Part shown: piece after piece, positions 25,448 through 37,680 of the stretch | Layout of the letters: the number at the start of each line of letters is the position of its first letter | Position numbering within the stretch: the first letter of the stretch is position 1 | NCBI RefSeq assembly: GCF_005222915.1 | Contig: NZ_STFX01000021.1 | Coordinates: 1-64,000 of the forward strand | Reading direction: 5' to 3' | DNA length: 64,000 nt | DNA from: Rhizobium sp. FKL33 | GTDB taxonomy: Bacteria; Pseudomonadota; Alphaproteobacteria; Rhizobiales; Rhizobiaceae | Position numbers and translations under genes: made by a program | The notes under the pieces: model-generated | Told to the model about the DNA's origin: nothing | Database searches by the model: none | What the model saw: only the letters and a program-made list of their open reading frames with translations

Positions 25448-26524
25448 ATGCGGCGTCTGCTTCTCCTGATGCTGTGTCTGCTCTCCGCCGCGGCGTCCGC
25501 CGCCGCTCACGAGATCGGAACCACCCGCGTCACCTTGGACCTTCTCGCCGACGGCCGCTGGCGCGCCACGATCCTGACGCCGCCCTCGGCCCTTCTCGCC
25601 CGTCTCGCCGCCCGCAATCCGCATATCCCGCCCGAGGCGGGCATCGAAGCCTATCGTACGGCTCTCGCCGCTGCGATCCGTCTCGAGGTCGACGGTCAAT
25701 CAACCGAAACGACACGGCTCGCTGCGAAACTCCATCAAGCCGAAGACAAGGATCGCCCCGCCGTGGCCGAGATCCTCGCGGAAGGCGTCGCGCGGCCAAA
25801 CGCCGCCCATGCGACATGGCGATTCGATCTGGTCGCCAGCGCCTATTCCCTCTCCATCCATCGCACGGGAGGGGAAGAGCCGATGCTCATCTGGATCGAC
25901 GGCGACGCCCGGAGCGCGCCGTTTTCGCTGACCGGCGCGGAGGAGAAAAGCCTCGCCGACATCCTGTCCGATTATGTCGCCCTCGGCTTCACCCATGTCC
26001 TGCCGCTCGGCCTCGACCATATCCTGTTCATTCTGGCGCTCTGCCTCTATGCGCCCAGGCTGAGCCCTCTCCTCATCCAGGCCAGCGCCTTCACCCTCGC
26101 CCATTCGCTCACTCTGGCGCTGACGATGACCTCCGTCATCCGCCCGCCGTCGAGCCTGGTCGAAATCCTCATCGCCCTATCGATCGCTTTCGTCGCGGTG
26201 GAAAATCTGGTCGCGCCGAAACCCACGGCCAGGCGCCCGCTAATCGTCTTCGCCTTCGGCCTCCTCCACGGCATGGGCTTCGCCGGCGCGCTGCGCGAGG
26301 CGGCGCCCGTATCAGGCGATCTCGCGCCCGCGCTGATCGGCTTCAATATCGGCGTGGAGTTCGGGCAATTGGCCGTGATCGGCCTCTATATCCTGCTGGT
26401 CGGGTTCTGGACCCGCAGCCGGCGCTGGTATCGCGCCTGGGTCGTATCGCCGCTGTCGCTGGCGATCGCGGCGGCCGGCGCCGCCTGGACATGGGAGCGT
26501 CTCCAGGCGGCGGGCTATCTCTGA
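25448..26524 (+). CDS. HupE/UreJ-like membrane protein
   Basis: 358 residues from the ATG at 25448. A signal peptide (RRLLLLMLCLLSAAASAAAH) is followed by an exported beta-rich domain to about residue 170. The C-terminal membrane domain starts YVALGFTHVLPLGLDHILFI and continues LTLALTMTSVI, FGLLHGMGFAGAL and FNIGVEFGQLAVIG. These His-containing helices are typical of HupE/UreJ proteins, some of which carry Ni or Co. It ends the DUF4331-DUF4198-HupE operon. No hydrogenase or urease is nearby, so the metal role is inferred from family only. Confidence 0.82.
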   Translation: MRRLLLLMLCLLSAAASAAAHEIGTTRVTLDLLADGRWRATILTPPSALLARLAARNPHIPPEAGIEAYRTALAAAIRLEVDGQSTETTRLAAKLHQAEDKDRPAVAEILAEGVARPNAAHATWRFDLVASAYSLSIHRTGGEEPMLIWIDGDARSAPFSLTGAEEKSLADILSDYVALGFTHVLPLGLDHILFILALCLYAPRLSPLLIQASAFTLAHSLTLALTMTSVIRPPSSLVEILIALSIAFVAVENLVAPKPTARRPLIVFAFGLLHGMGFAGALREAAPVSGDLAPALIGFNIGVEFGQLAVIGLYILLVGFWTRSRRWYRAWVVSPLSLAIAAAGAAWTWERLQAAGYL

Positions 26525-26530
26525 AGCGGC

Positions 26531-27637
26531 TCAGGCCTCGATTTCGACCCGGCTCAACGGCCGCGAACAGCAGGCGAGCACATAGCCCTCGGCGATCTCG
26601 GCGTCGCTGATGCCGCCATTGTGGCTCATCGCCACCTCGCCGGCTCGCTTCTTCACCTTGCAGGTGCCGCACAGACCCGATTCGCAGGCTGCCGGAATGC
26701 GCACGCCCACCGAGCGCGCGCCCTGCAGAATGGTCTGGCCCGGCTGGCAGGACGCTATCTCGCCCGTGCCGACGAAAGCGACGTCCAGCGCCGTCTCGTC
26801 CCGAACCGACGCCTCACCATCGTCATTGGCCGGCTTCTGGGCTATATCGGTCACAGCAGCCGCGCCAAAACTTTCCTGGTGATAGCGGTTCATGTCGTAA
26901 CCTTCGCCGCGCACCATGTCGCTGACCAGCTTCATGAACGGATCCGGACCGCAGCAGAAAATGTCGCGCTTCAGGAAATCGGGCGCGAGCATTTCGAGCT
27001 TGCGCATGTCGATGCGCCCCATCAGCCCCGCCCAGGGCGCCGCCCCGGAACGATGCTCCGGCAGGAAAGCCAGCTTGAGATTCGGCATCCGCGTGGCGAG
27101 CAGTTCGAGTTCTTCCCGGAAGATGATCTCTTCGGGCCGCCGGGCGCTGTTGACGAAGACGACATCCGTGCCCGGCGCGCAATCGGCCAGCCAGCGCAGC
27201 ATCGACATCATCGGCGTCACGCCGGAGCCGGCCGAGACGAACAGGAATTTCCGCCCGAGATCGCGCCCCAGCGTGAAATGGCCGCTCGGACCGTAAGCCC
27301 GGACGCGCGAACCGGGCTTCACATTGTCGAACATCCAGCGCGTGCCCACGCTGTTGGGCTGCGCCTTGACGGTGATCGAAATGGCGTAGGGGCGCGAGGG
27401 CGATGATGAGATCGTATAGGTGCGGTGCAGGTCCCCGCCCTTGGCGCGCAGCTCGACCGTGATGAACTGGCCGGGCTGGTAGCGAAACCAGCCGCCGCCC
27501 TCCACCGCGAAGGTGAAGGTCTTCACATCCGGCGCCTCGTCGGCGACGCCGGTGCACACCAGCATCTGCCGCGAGGAGTTCCACGGCTTCAGCTCGTCGA
27601 GCGGAAGCGGGGTCGGGGTAGCGCCCATCAGCATCAT
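26531..27637 (-). CDS. gbcB: Flavodoxin/ferredoxin reductase partner of Rieske oxygenase (GbcB-like)
   Basis: 368 residues: an FNR-type FAD domain (RYQPGQFITVEL, RTYTISSSPSRP), an NAD-binding domain (FVSAGSGVTPMMSMLRWL, IFCCGPDPFM) and a C-terminal plant-type 2Fe-2S domain with CESGLCGTCKV plus a distal Cys in YVLACCSRP. It passes electrons from NAD(P)H to the oxygenase encoded 16 nt upstream. The pair matches glycine betaine monooxygenase GbcAB, which demethylates betaine to dimethylglycine. The same two-gene type is also annotated as hybrid-cluster NAD(P)-dependent oxidoreductase. It would share the cobalamin riboswitch control seen upstream of the oxygenase gene. Confidence 0.85.
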   Translation of the reverse strand: MMLMGATPTPLPLDELKPWNSSRQMLVCTGVADEAPDVKTFTFAVEGGGWFRYQPGQFITVELRAKGGDLHRTYTISSSPSRPYAISITVKAQPNSVGTRWMFDNVKPGSRVRAYGPSGHFTLGRDLGRKFLFVSAGSGVTPMMSMLRWLADCAPGTDVVFVNSARRPEEIIFREELELLATRMPNLKLAFLPEHRSGAAPWAGLMGRIDMRKLEMLAPDFLKRDIFCCGPDPFMKLVSDMVRGEGYDMNRYHQESFGAAAVTDIAQKPANDDGEASVRDETALDVAFVGTGEIASCQPGQTILQGARSVGVRIPAACESGLCGTCKVKKRAGEVAMSHNGGISDAEIAEGYVLACCSRPLSRVEIEA

Positions 27638-27653
27638 CGCGCGCTCCTTTCGC

Positions 27654-28901
27654 TCAGGCGACCGAACGCAACGCGGGCTTGCCCGCGTCGGTCAGGCGCT
27701 TCTCCATGAAATTGGCGTACCATTCCACGAATTGCGCCACGCCGCCCTCATGCACTTCGGAATATGGACCGGGTTCGTAAGCCGGCGAATGAATGCCGAA
27801 GGCGTTTTCCTCGACGATCTGGCGATCCTGGTCGTTGGTTTCGGTCCAGACATGGGTGAGTTCGTCGAGACGATAATCGATGCCTTCGACCGCATCCTTG
27901 TGCACCAGCCATTTGGTGGTGACGGCGGTCTCGGTGGCGCTGATCGGCAGCACGCGGAAGGTCACGGCGTGATCGCTCAGCACATGGTTCCAGGTGGTGG
28001 GATAATGGAAGAGCAGCAGCGTGCCGATCCGGTCGAGGTTCACATTGTCCGACAGACGCATCTGCACCGCCTTGCGGCCGGAGATCGTGTAGCTGACGGC
28101 GTCGCGGAGCAGCGGCATGCGCGCGGCGCGGAACTGGCCGTCGCTGTCCATCACGAATTTGCTCGGCAGGCCGATGCTCTCGCATTTCGCCCAGTGTTCG
28201 GCGATTTCGGGATCGTCTTCCGCGCCGTTGACGCCGGTGGCAGTCGGGGCTTCCGGATAGGTCTTGCAGAGTTCGGGATGGTTGCCGGCGCAATGGTAGC
28301 ATTCGCGGTTGTTTTCCCAGACGAGCTTCCAGTTGCCCTTTTCGATGATCGTGCTCTCGAAAGCGACCTTGGCGTCGCGCAGGCGATGCGGCAGGAAATA
28401 GGGCTCCATCGTCGCCCGGAACGGCGCAAAATCCATCGGCTGGTCGGCGAGACAGATGAAGATGTAGCCGCCCGCCGTTTCGCAGGCCACCGGCTTCAGG
28501 CCGAAATTGGTCGTGTCAAAATCCTCGCCCATCTGGCGCGCGAAAGCCAGCGAACCGTCGAGCTCATAGGTCCACTGGTGATAGGGACAGACGAGCTTGT
28601 TGGACTGGCCGCGTTCCTTGGTGCAGACGCGGCTGCCGCGATGGCGACAGGAATTGTGGAAGGCGTTGATGCGGCCGTCCTCGCCGCGCACGATCACCAC
28701 CGGATAGGCGCCGACCTGCACGGTCATGTAGGAACCGGCCGTGGTCAGTTCACAGTCATGGCCGATAAACAGCCAGTCGCGATACCAGATTTGCTCAAGA
28801 TCGAGCTTGAAATAATCGGGGTCGATGTAAAAGGGCTGGTCCAGGCTGTAACCCGGCTTGCGGGCGCGCAGTCTGGAGAGCATGTCGGCGCGAATATCCA
28901 T
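27654..28901 (-). CDS. gbcA: Rieske non-heme iron oxygenase, glycine betaine monooxygenase-like (GbcA)
   Basis: 415 residues. The Rieske centre is CRH at 85-87 and CPYH at 105-108. The mononuclear iron site is in NNRECYHCAGNHPEL (His203, His208), with a C-terminal SRPBCC catalytic domain. This spacing and NNRECYHC are typical of the GbcA/stachydrine-demethylase group, so the likely reaction is oxidative N-demethylation of glycine betaine. The ATG at 28901 follows GAGGACCGACC. A long leader containing a cobalamin riboswitch (29020-29192) precedes it, so expression should fall when cobalamin is plentiful. A substrate other than betaine is possible. Confidence 0.87.
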   Translation of the reverse strand: MDIRADMLSRLRARKPGYSLDQPFYIDPDYFKLDLEQIWYRDWLFIGHDCELTTAGSYMTVQVGAYPVVIVRGEDGRINAFHNSCRHRGSRVCTKERGQSNKLVCPYHQWTYELDGSLAFARQMGEDFDTTNFGLKPVACETAGGYIFICLADQPMDFAPFRATMEPYFLPHRLRDAKVAFESTIIEKGNWKLVWENNRECYHCAGNHPELCKTYPEAPTATGVNGAEDDPEIAEHWAKCESIGLPSKFVMDSDGQFRAARMPLLRDAVSYTISGRKAVQMRLSDNVNLDRIGTLLLFHYPTTWNHVLSDHAVTFRVLPISATETAVTTKWLVHKDAVEGIDYRLDELTHVWTETNDQDRQIVEENAFGIHSPAYEPGPYSEVHEGGVAQFVEWYANFMEKRLTDAGKPALRSVA

Positions 28902-29019
28902 GGTCGGTCCTCGTCAATTCAAGGACTGGGCATGGTGGACGAGCAAGGAAATCGACGAAAAGGCGCGCGCCAAGGCGCGGACGAGCCGCCGGTCTTCCCT
29001 TGATCGCCCACCGCGATCA

Positions 29020-29192
29020 GTCGGGTTATCTCGTCGAGGTTGGTGTCCGGGCTCAGACGCCGTCCCTCCCAGGACTTCCGCGAACTCCTTCCCAGGCAGT
29101 TTGCCCAGTGGCTCCCGTCGCGAATTCAGCGTCTCTACCGTTGCGGGGGCAGCGCCGGGTTTGTGGACCGGCTTCCCATTTAACCCGTCGGC
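29020..29192 (-). promoter_or_regulatory. Cobalamin (AdoCbl) riboswitch upstream of gbcAB
   Basis: On the minus strand the conserved cobalamin-element parts appear in order. P1 arms are GGGTTA (near 29181-29186) and TAACCC (near 29023-29028). Then come GGGAAGCCGG, the core GCTGCCCCCGCAACGGT (29137-29153), GCCACTG (29106-29112), CTGGGAAGG, and the B12-box-like AGCCCGGACACC (29042-29053). The 3' end is about 120 nt from the gbcA start. A GC-rich hairpin with a T4 run near 28960-28980 could act as a terminator in the ligand-bound state. Cobalamin elements normally repress the downstream gene on binding. Confidence 0.9.
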
Positions 29193-29404
29193 CTAAGCCG
29201 TCGGGCGCCTCGATGAGCCGATATCACCACGGGTCATGCGACACGGCGAGTTCGTTTGCGACATGGGCTTGCTTGACAAAGAGAAAATCCGCGCCGGCTT
29301 GAAAAACAGTCGCCCTTGCATTCTTCGACCATGGCGCCGATATGCCCAGAGCCGCGCCGTGGTCCAGGACCGAAAGGGGCGCGGAGCTTCAAAAGGATTT
29401 TCCG

Positions 29405-30535
29405 ATGAGCATGCTTTTTTCTCCTTTTCAGGCGCGCGGTCTGACGCTCAAGAACCGCCTGATGGTCGCCCCGATGTGCCAGTACACCGCCATCGACGGC
29501 GCGGCCAATGATTGGCACTTCGCCCATCTCGCCCGTTTCGCCATCGGCGGCTTCGGTCTCGTCATGGTCGAGGCGACCGCCGTGTCGCCCGAGGGACGCA
29601 TTTCCTATGGCGATCTCGGCCTGTGGTCCGATTTCCAGATCACGCCGCTCGAGCGCATCGTCGCCTTCATCCACAGCCAGGGCGCGGCCGCCGCGATCCA
29701 GCTGGCGCATGCCGGCCGCAAGGCCTCCTCGCCCGTGCCGTTTCGCCCTGAGGTGAAAGAGGAAGAGAAGCTCTCGATCGGCTACGAAGAGTGGCAGCCG
29801 ATCGCCCCGAGCCCGATCATCCATTCCGAAACCGCGCGCGGCTACAAGACGCCGCGCGAAATGACGCTCGAGGACATCCAGAGCTTCAAGGAAGCCTATG
29901 TCGCCGCCGTCGGCCGCGCCGAGGAAGCCGGCTTCGACGTGGTCGAGATCCACGCCGCCCATGGCTATCTGCTCAACCAGTTCCTGTCGCCGCTCGCCAA
30001 CAAGCGCACCGATGACTATGGCGGCTCGCGCGAGAACCGCATGCGCCTGCTGCTCGAACTGGCCCAGGCCGTCCGCGCCGCCTGGCCGGCCTCCAAGCCG
30101 CTGTTCTGCCGCATCTCCGCCACCGACTGGCATCCGGACGGCTGGACGATCGAGGACAGCCTCGTGCTCGCCCGCGAACTCAAGGCGCACGGCGTCGATG
30201 TGATCGACGTCTCCTCCGGCGGCTTCGATGGAGCCGCGATCAAGCCCGGCCCGCTCTATCAGGTCGATCTCGCCGCCCGCATCCGCACTGGTTCGGAGAT
30301 CCCCACCGCCGCCGTCGGCCTGATCACCGAAGCGCGCGAGGCCGAAAGCCTGCTCGCCGAAGGCAAGGCCGATCTCGTGGCGCTTGCCCGCGAGGCGCTC
30401 GACGACCCCAATTTCGCCGTCCACGCCAAGGTCGCGCTCGACCCGAGCGACAGCGCCTACGACTTGCATGCGCCGCAGGCCGGTTACGCCGTGCGCGCCA
30501 AGGACAAAGTGTTGCGCAAAGGCGCCTACGCCTGA
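29405..30535 (+). CDS. NADH:flavin oxidoreductase, old yellow enzyme family (YqjM-like)
   Basis: FMN enzyme that reduces activated C=C bonds. 376 residues from the ATG at 29405 after AAAAGGATTTTCCG; upstream in-frame codons are not needed. Family features include NRLMVAPMCQYTA (the Cys of the YqjM class), GLVMVEATAVSPEG, the ligand-binding pair in EIHAAHGYLLNQFLSPLANK, and RTDDYGGSRENRMRLLLE. Physiological substrate unknown. It is divergent from the riboswitch-controlled operon and convergent with pyrG. Confidence 0.92.
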   Translation: MSMLFSPFQARGLTLKNRLMVAPMCQYTAIDGAANDWHFAHLARFAIGGFGLVMVEATAVSPEGRISYGDLGLWSDFQITPLERIVAFIHSQGAAAAIQLAHAGRKASSPVPFRPEVKEEEKLSIGYEEWQPIAPSPIIHSETARGYKTPREMTLEDIQSFKEAYVAAVGRAEEAGFDVVEIHAAHGYLLNQFLSPLANKRTDDYGGSRENRMRLLLELAQAVRAAWPASKPLFCRISATDWHPDGWTIEDSLVLARELKAHGVDVIDVSSGGFDGAAIKPGPLYQVDLAARIRTGSEIPTAAVGLITEAREAESLLAEGKADLVALAREALDDPNFAVHAKVALDPSDSAYDLHAPQAGYAVRAKDKVLRKGAYA

Positions 30536-30547
30536 TCAGAAACACAA

Positions 30548-30574
30548 AGGCCCGGAAGCGTCGCTTCCGGGCCT
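30548..30574. terminator. Bidirectional terminator between the OYE gene and pyrG
   Basis: AGGCCCGGAAG and CTTCCGGGCCT form a perfect 11-bp stem with a 5-nt loop. It lies between convergent genes. T-rich sequence follows on both strands, more so on the minus strand. Confidence 0.8.
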
Positions 30575-30598
30575 CTATATTCTTCAAGTCTCAGACGA

Positions 30599-32239
<1,641 letters not shown>

Positions 32240-32313
32240 TTACTGCGTCCCGGCTGATTCCGCCAGTCCTGATTTCAACTTCATGCGAAATTGGAAACGC
32301 TCGCGCATTCCCA

Positions 32314-32344
32314 ACAAAAAACCGGCAGGTCCAGCCTGCCGGTT
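32314..32344 (-). terminator. Rho-independent terminator of secG
   Basis: AACCGGCAGG and CCTGCCGGTT form a perfect stem. On the minus strand it is followed by a T6 run. It lies 23 nt after the secG stop and separates it from pyrG. Confidence 0.88.
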
Positions 32345-32366
32345 CTGTCAGCCATCGAAGGCCTTG

Positions 32367-32888
32367 TTATTGCGCGGGCGTCTGCTGCCCGTTGGTCGCC
32401 GGCGTCGTGGCGGCGCCTGAAGGCTGGTCCGGCGTCGCTGCGGGCTGAGCCGGGGTCGCAGCCGGCTGGGCCGGGGTGGCGGCGGGAGCCGCAGCGCCGG
32501 TCTGGGCCGCAGGCGCAGCCGAATTGGTGTTGTCGCCGCCGGTCGGAATGGCGTTCGGATCAGCCGGCTTGGCCTCCGGCTTCTTGCCGCCGAGCGAATC
32601 CAAGAGACCATTCGGGTTGGAGCCCGAGGTGCTGGTCGGCAGCTGGTTCAGAATGTCGGTCGGCTTGGCTTCATACTTGGCCAGCAGGCCGAGACCGAGC
32701 GACGTGATGAAGAACAGCGCGGCGAGGATCGCCGTGGTGCGGGTCAGCGCATTGGCCGCGCCGCGGGCGCTCATGAAGCCCGAGCCGCCGCCGATGCCGA
32801 GCCCGCCGCCTTCGGAACGCTGGATGAGCACCACGCCGACAAGCGCCAGCACGATCATCAGATGGATCACGATCAATACGGTCTGCAT
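32367..32888 (-). CDS. secG: Preprotein translocase subunit SecG
   Basis: Accessory subunit of the SecYEG channel. 173 residues from the ATG at 32888 after AGGATAGGACTT. The conserved part has helix 1 (VLIVIHLMIVLALVGVVLIQ), the cytosolic GGGLGIGGGSGFMSARG loop and helix 2 (AILAALFFITSLGLGLLA). About 90 residues of Ala/Pro/Gln/Thr-rich low-complexity sequence follow, with repeats such as [20 protein letters not shown], a common extension in this order but longer than the enterobacterial protein. Confidence 0.95.
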   Translation of the reverse strand: MQTVLIVIHLMIVLALVGVVLIQRSEGGGLGIGGGSGFMSARGAANALTRTTAILAALFFITSLGLGLLAKYEAKPTDILNQLPTSTSGSNPNGLLDSLGGKKPEAKPADPNAIPTGGDNTNSAAPAAQTGAAAPAATPAQPAATPAQPAATPDQPSGAATTPATNGQQTPAQ

Positions 32889-33018
32889 AAGTCCTATCCT
32901 GTTTGGGCCCTTCCGGAAAAAGCCCAGTTTCGCGGGCGCTCTTACACGAGCGCACACAGATTTGAAAGCCCCCGGCGAGCGAAATGCGGCAATCGCCCTG
33001 TGATCGGGGAAATGACGA

Positions 33019-33786
33019 TCAGGAGATCAACGTGTCATACACGCCGCAAATGGCGAGGAAATCAGACGATTTCAAGCTCGCCCCGCCGATCAGCGCGCCG
33101 TCGACATTGTCGACCGCCATCAGTTCCGCAGCGTTCGACGGCTTGACCGAACCGCCATAGAGAATGCGCATCTTGGCGCCCTCGGCGCCGAAACGGGCGA
33201 CGAGCTCCTTGCGCATGAAGGCATGCGCTTCCGCGACATCGCCCGCCGTCGGCGTCAGGCCCGTGCCGATCGCCCAGACCGGCTCATAGGCGATGACAGT
33301 GTTTTCCGCAGTGGCCGCATCCGGCACCGATCCGGCGAGCTGGGTTTCCAGCACATCGAGCGTCTGGCCGCCCTTGCGCTCGGCTTCCGTCTCGCCGATG
33401 CAGACGATGGCGGTCAGTTCGGCCGAATGCGCCGCTTCCGCCTTGGCCCGCACCAGCGCATCACTTTCCCCATGCAGGGTGCGGCGCTCGGAATGGCCGA
33501 CGATCACATGCGTGCCGAAGCAGTCGGCGATCATGGCCGCGGAGATGTCGCCGGTATAGGCGCCGGATTGCGCCGTGTGGCAATCCTGCGCGCCGATTTC
33601 CAGCGGGCTGTCGGTTAGAAGGGCGGTCGCGACATAGAGAAGCGTGGCCGGCGGGCAGATCAGCATGTCGATCTTGCCGGCGAGCGCGAGCGCGCCCTCG
33701 CCCATCGCCTTGAGTTCGTTGAGCTGCTCGCGCTGCCCGTTCATCTTCCAATTGCCCGCCACGAGCGGCCGAACGTCCGGTGTCAT
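33019..33786 (-). CDS. tpiA: Triosephosphate isomerase
   Basis: Interconverts dihydroxyacetone phosphate and glyceraldehyde 3-phosphate. 255 residues. Catalytic Lys in NWKMNG, His in IVGHSERR, Glu in [12 protein letters not shown], and the phosphate-binding loop [11 protein letters not shown] are all present. Confidence 0.98.
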   Translation of the reverse strand: MTPDVRPLVAGNWKMNGQREQLNELKAMGEGALALAGKIDMLICPPATLLYVATALLTDSPLEIGAQDCHTAQSGAYTGDISAAMIADCFGTHVIVGHSERRTLHGESDALVRAKAEAAHSAELTAIVCIGETEAERKGGQTLDVLETQLAGSVPDAATAENTVIAYEPVWAIGTGLTPTAGDVAEAHAFMRKELVARFGAEGAKMRILYGGSVKPSNAAELMAVDNVDGALIGGASLKSSDFLAICGVYDTLIS

Positions 33787-33880
33787 CTCGTCTCTCCCGA
33801 AATTGTCCCCGCCGCTCTATCAGAGGCGGGGAAAAGCCGGCAAGCGAATTATGGCGGGTCGGACCTCGGGCGTGATCGCC

Positions 33881-34759
33881 TCAGCGGGAGAAGATCCAGT
33901 TGAGGCTGTCGCGCCAATCGGTCATGCGGACAGGCGTGCCGTGAGATCCCGTCTGGAAGAGCACGAAGCGGGTGGGATATCCCTCCTTCTTCAGCGCCTT
34001 GTAGGCCGCGATCTGCTGATCCGCCTTATAGACGCTGTCGCGTGAGCCATGGCTGAAGAACAGCGGCAATTTCGCCTGATGCGCGGCGCTCGCCTTGAAA
34101 TCGGGATCTGTGACGCCGCCCATCACCATCATGCCGCTCAATTCAGCCACCGTCTGTGGATCGCGGGCGATGCTCCAGCAGATGAAGCTGCCCATCGAGG
34201 CGCAGGACAGCACGATCCGCGCCTTCGGCGCATTCGCCCTCACCGTCCCGATCAGCGCCGAAATCTCCTGGGCGCCGGCGGCGTCGAAACTCCTGACCGA
34301 CGGCGCGAGATAGACGCCGCCATTGTCGACCGCGAGATTCTTCAGCCGGTTGAAATTGCCGCCGAAGCGCTTGTCATTGGCGCCCAGCTTGCGATCGCCG
34401 CCGCGGCCATGAATGAAGATCACCGCAAAACCCGCATTCCTGATCTTTCCGGCGCGGAAAATCTCGATCTCGCGACCGCCTGCCTCGATCTCCTCGAAGT
34501 CCTGTTTCCAGCGCACGCCGAGCGAGACATAGTCGCCCTTCACCTCGCGCTCGGGCACGCTGTCGCGGCCGTTGATGTCGCGCATCTCCTGATAGTCGAC
34601 GGTGATGAAGTCGCCATTGTCCTCGGACGCGAGGATTGCCGGATAGGAAAACAGCGCGTCCTTGAACGGCTTCATCTCCAGCGCCGAGGCCTGAACCGTG
34701 GCCAAAACCGTGACGACGACGGCGATTGCGGCGCTTTTCGCCAACTGAACTGTGGACAT
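33881..34759 (-). CDS. Exported alpha/beta-hydrolase-like protein
   Basis: 292 residues from the ATG at 34759 after GAGGGGGAAGGC; the longer frame to 34879 has no ribosome binding site. A signal peptide (AKSAAIAVVVTVLATVQASA) is followed by an alpha/beta-hydrolase fold: FIHGRGGD (oxyanion region), a nucleophile elbow CASMGS in place of GxSxG, a possible acid in SHGSRDSVY and the His in QTGSHGTP. Periplasmic esterase or peptidase of unknown substrate. It lies upstream of tpiA on the same strand and is divergent from parE. Confidence 0.8.
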   Translation of the reverse strand: MSTVQLAKSAAIAVVVTVLATVQASALEMKPFKDALFSYPAILASEDNGDFITVDYQEMRDINGRDSVPEREVKGDYVSLGVRWKQDFEEIEAGGREIEIFRAGKIRNAGFAVIFIHGRGGDRKLGANDKRFGGNFNRLKNLAVDNGGVYLAPSVRSFDAAGAQEISALIGTVRANAPKARIVLSCASMGSFICWSIARDPQTVAELSGMMVMGGVTDPDFKASAAHQAKLPLFFSHGSRDSVYKADQQIAAYKALKKEGYPTRFVLFQTGSHGTPVRMTDWRDSLNWIFSR

Positions 34760-34899
34760 TGCCTTCCCCCTCGCCTGCATTTCGCATGCGCGCTTGCCTT
34801 TCGGCGCTTTCGGACGCAAATCTCGGCCAATCGCGCCTGTCCGCGGCTTCTGGCAGAATCTGCTGATTCGCGGAACCAATCACTTCCGAACAGGACACT

Positions 34900-36933
<2,034 letters not shown>

Positions 36934-37013
36934 TCACATTGTAACAATTGCGACGGTCAAACCGATACACATTCTTAAGGGGCGGGAGTCTATCTTCACC
37001 CCTTAAAACATGA

Positions 37014-37628
37014 ATGGGTTTTAGAATGTCAGCTTCGCAAACCGCAGCTTCAACGGTGACGATCGACGCACGCTCGTTCCAGCGCGTGGTCGTCAACCTG
37101 GCCGGCCGCCTGATGCTGCCTGATTATACAGAGCTAGAATGCAAGGCGATCGACATGTCGCCGGGCGATATTCATTTTCACTGCGCCGCCCTGCCGAAGA
37201 TCGGCGACCGCATCATCGCCTATGTCGATCACATCGGCCGCATCGAAGGCTCGGTGATCAAGCTCGTCGACCACGGCTTCGTCACCACCATCAACGCCAC
37301 TGACCGCAAGCGCGAGAAACTGGCGGCCCAGCTGACCTGGCTCGCCAACAAGACCGCGCTCGGCCTGCCCGAGGATCGCCGCCACGAGCGCATCACGCCG
37401 CGTTCAGCCCGTTCTGAACTTGCGCTGGATGACGGCCGCACCTATCCCTGCCGCATCATCGACCTGTCGATGTCGGGCTGCGCGATCGAAATCGAAGTCC
37501 GCCCGGCACTCGGCACGCCCGTGCGACTGGGAACCATGCGGGGCCGCGTCGTCCGCCAGTTCCAGGAAGGCGTCGCCATCGAATTCGCCAGCCAGCTCAG
37601 CCGCGAGCATTTCGAATCCTACCGCTGA
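37014..37628 (+). CDS. Tandem PilZ-domain protein
   Basis: About 204 residues (200 if the ATG at 37026 is used). It has two PilZ-like domains. The first (about residues 20-95) has a weak RxxxR region and DMSPGDI in place of DxSxxG. The second (about 125-200) is canonical: RRHERITPR and DLSMSGC, the c-di-GMP binding motifs, ending GVAIEFASQLSREHF. A soluble c-di-GMP effector without an output domain, probably acting by protein contact. A terminator follows at 37654. Confidence 0.88.
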   Translation: MGFRMSASQTAASTVTIDARSFQRVVVNLAGRLMLPDYTELECKAIDMSPGDIHFHCAALPKIGDRIIAYVDHIGRIEGSVIKLVDHGFVTTINATDRKREKLAAQLTWLANKTALGLPEDRRHERITPRSARSELALDDGRTYPCRIIDLSMSGCAIEIEVRPALGTPVRLGTMRGRVVRQFQEGVAIEFASQLSREHFESYR

Positions 37629-37653
37629 CGCTTTCTTAACGCCGATTTTTTTG

Positions 37654-37680
37654 AAGGCCGGGCTTTTCGCCCGGCCTTTT
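37654..37680 (+). terminator. Terminator after the PilZ gene
   Basis: AAGGCCGGGC and GCCCGGCCTT form the stem, with a TTTTC loop and a T4 tail, 26 nt after the stop codon. Confidence 0.85.
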
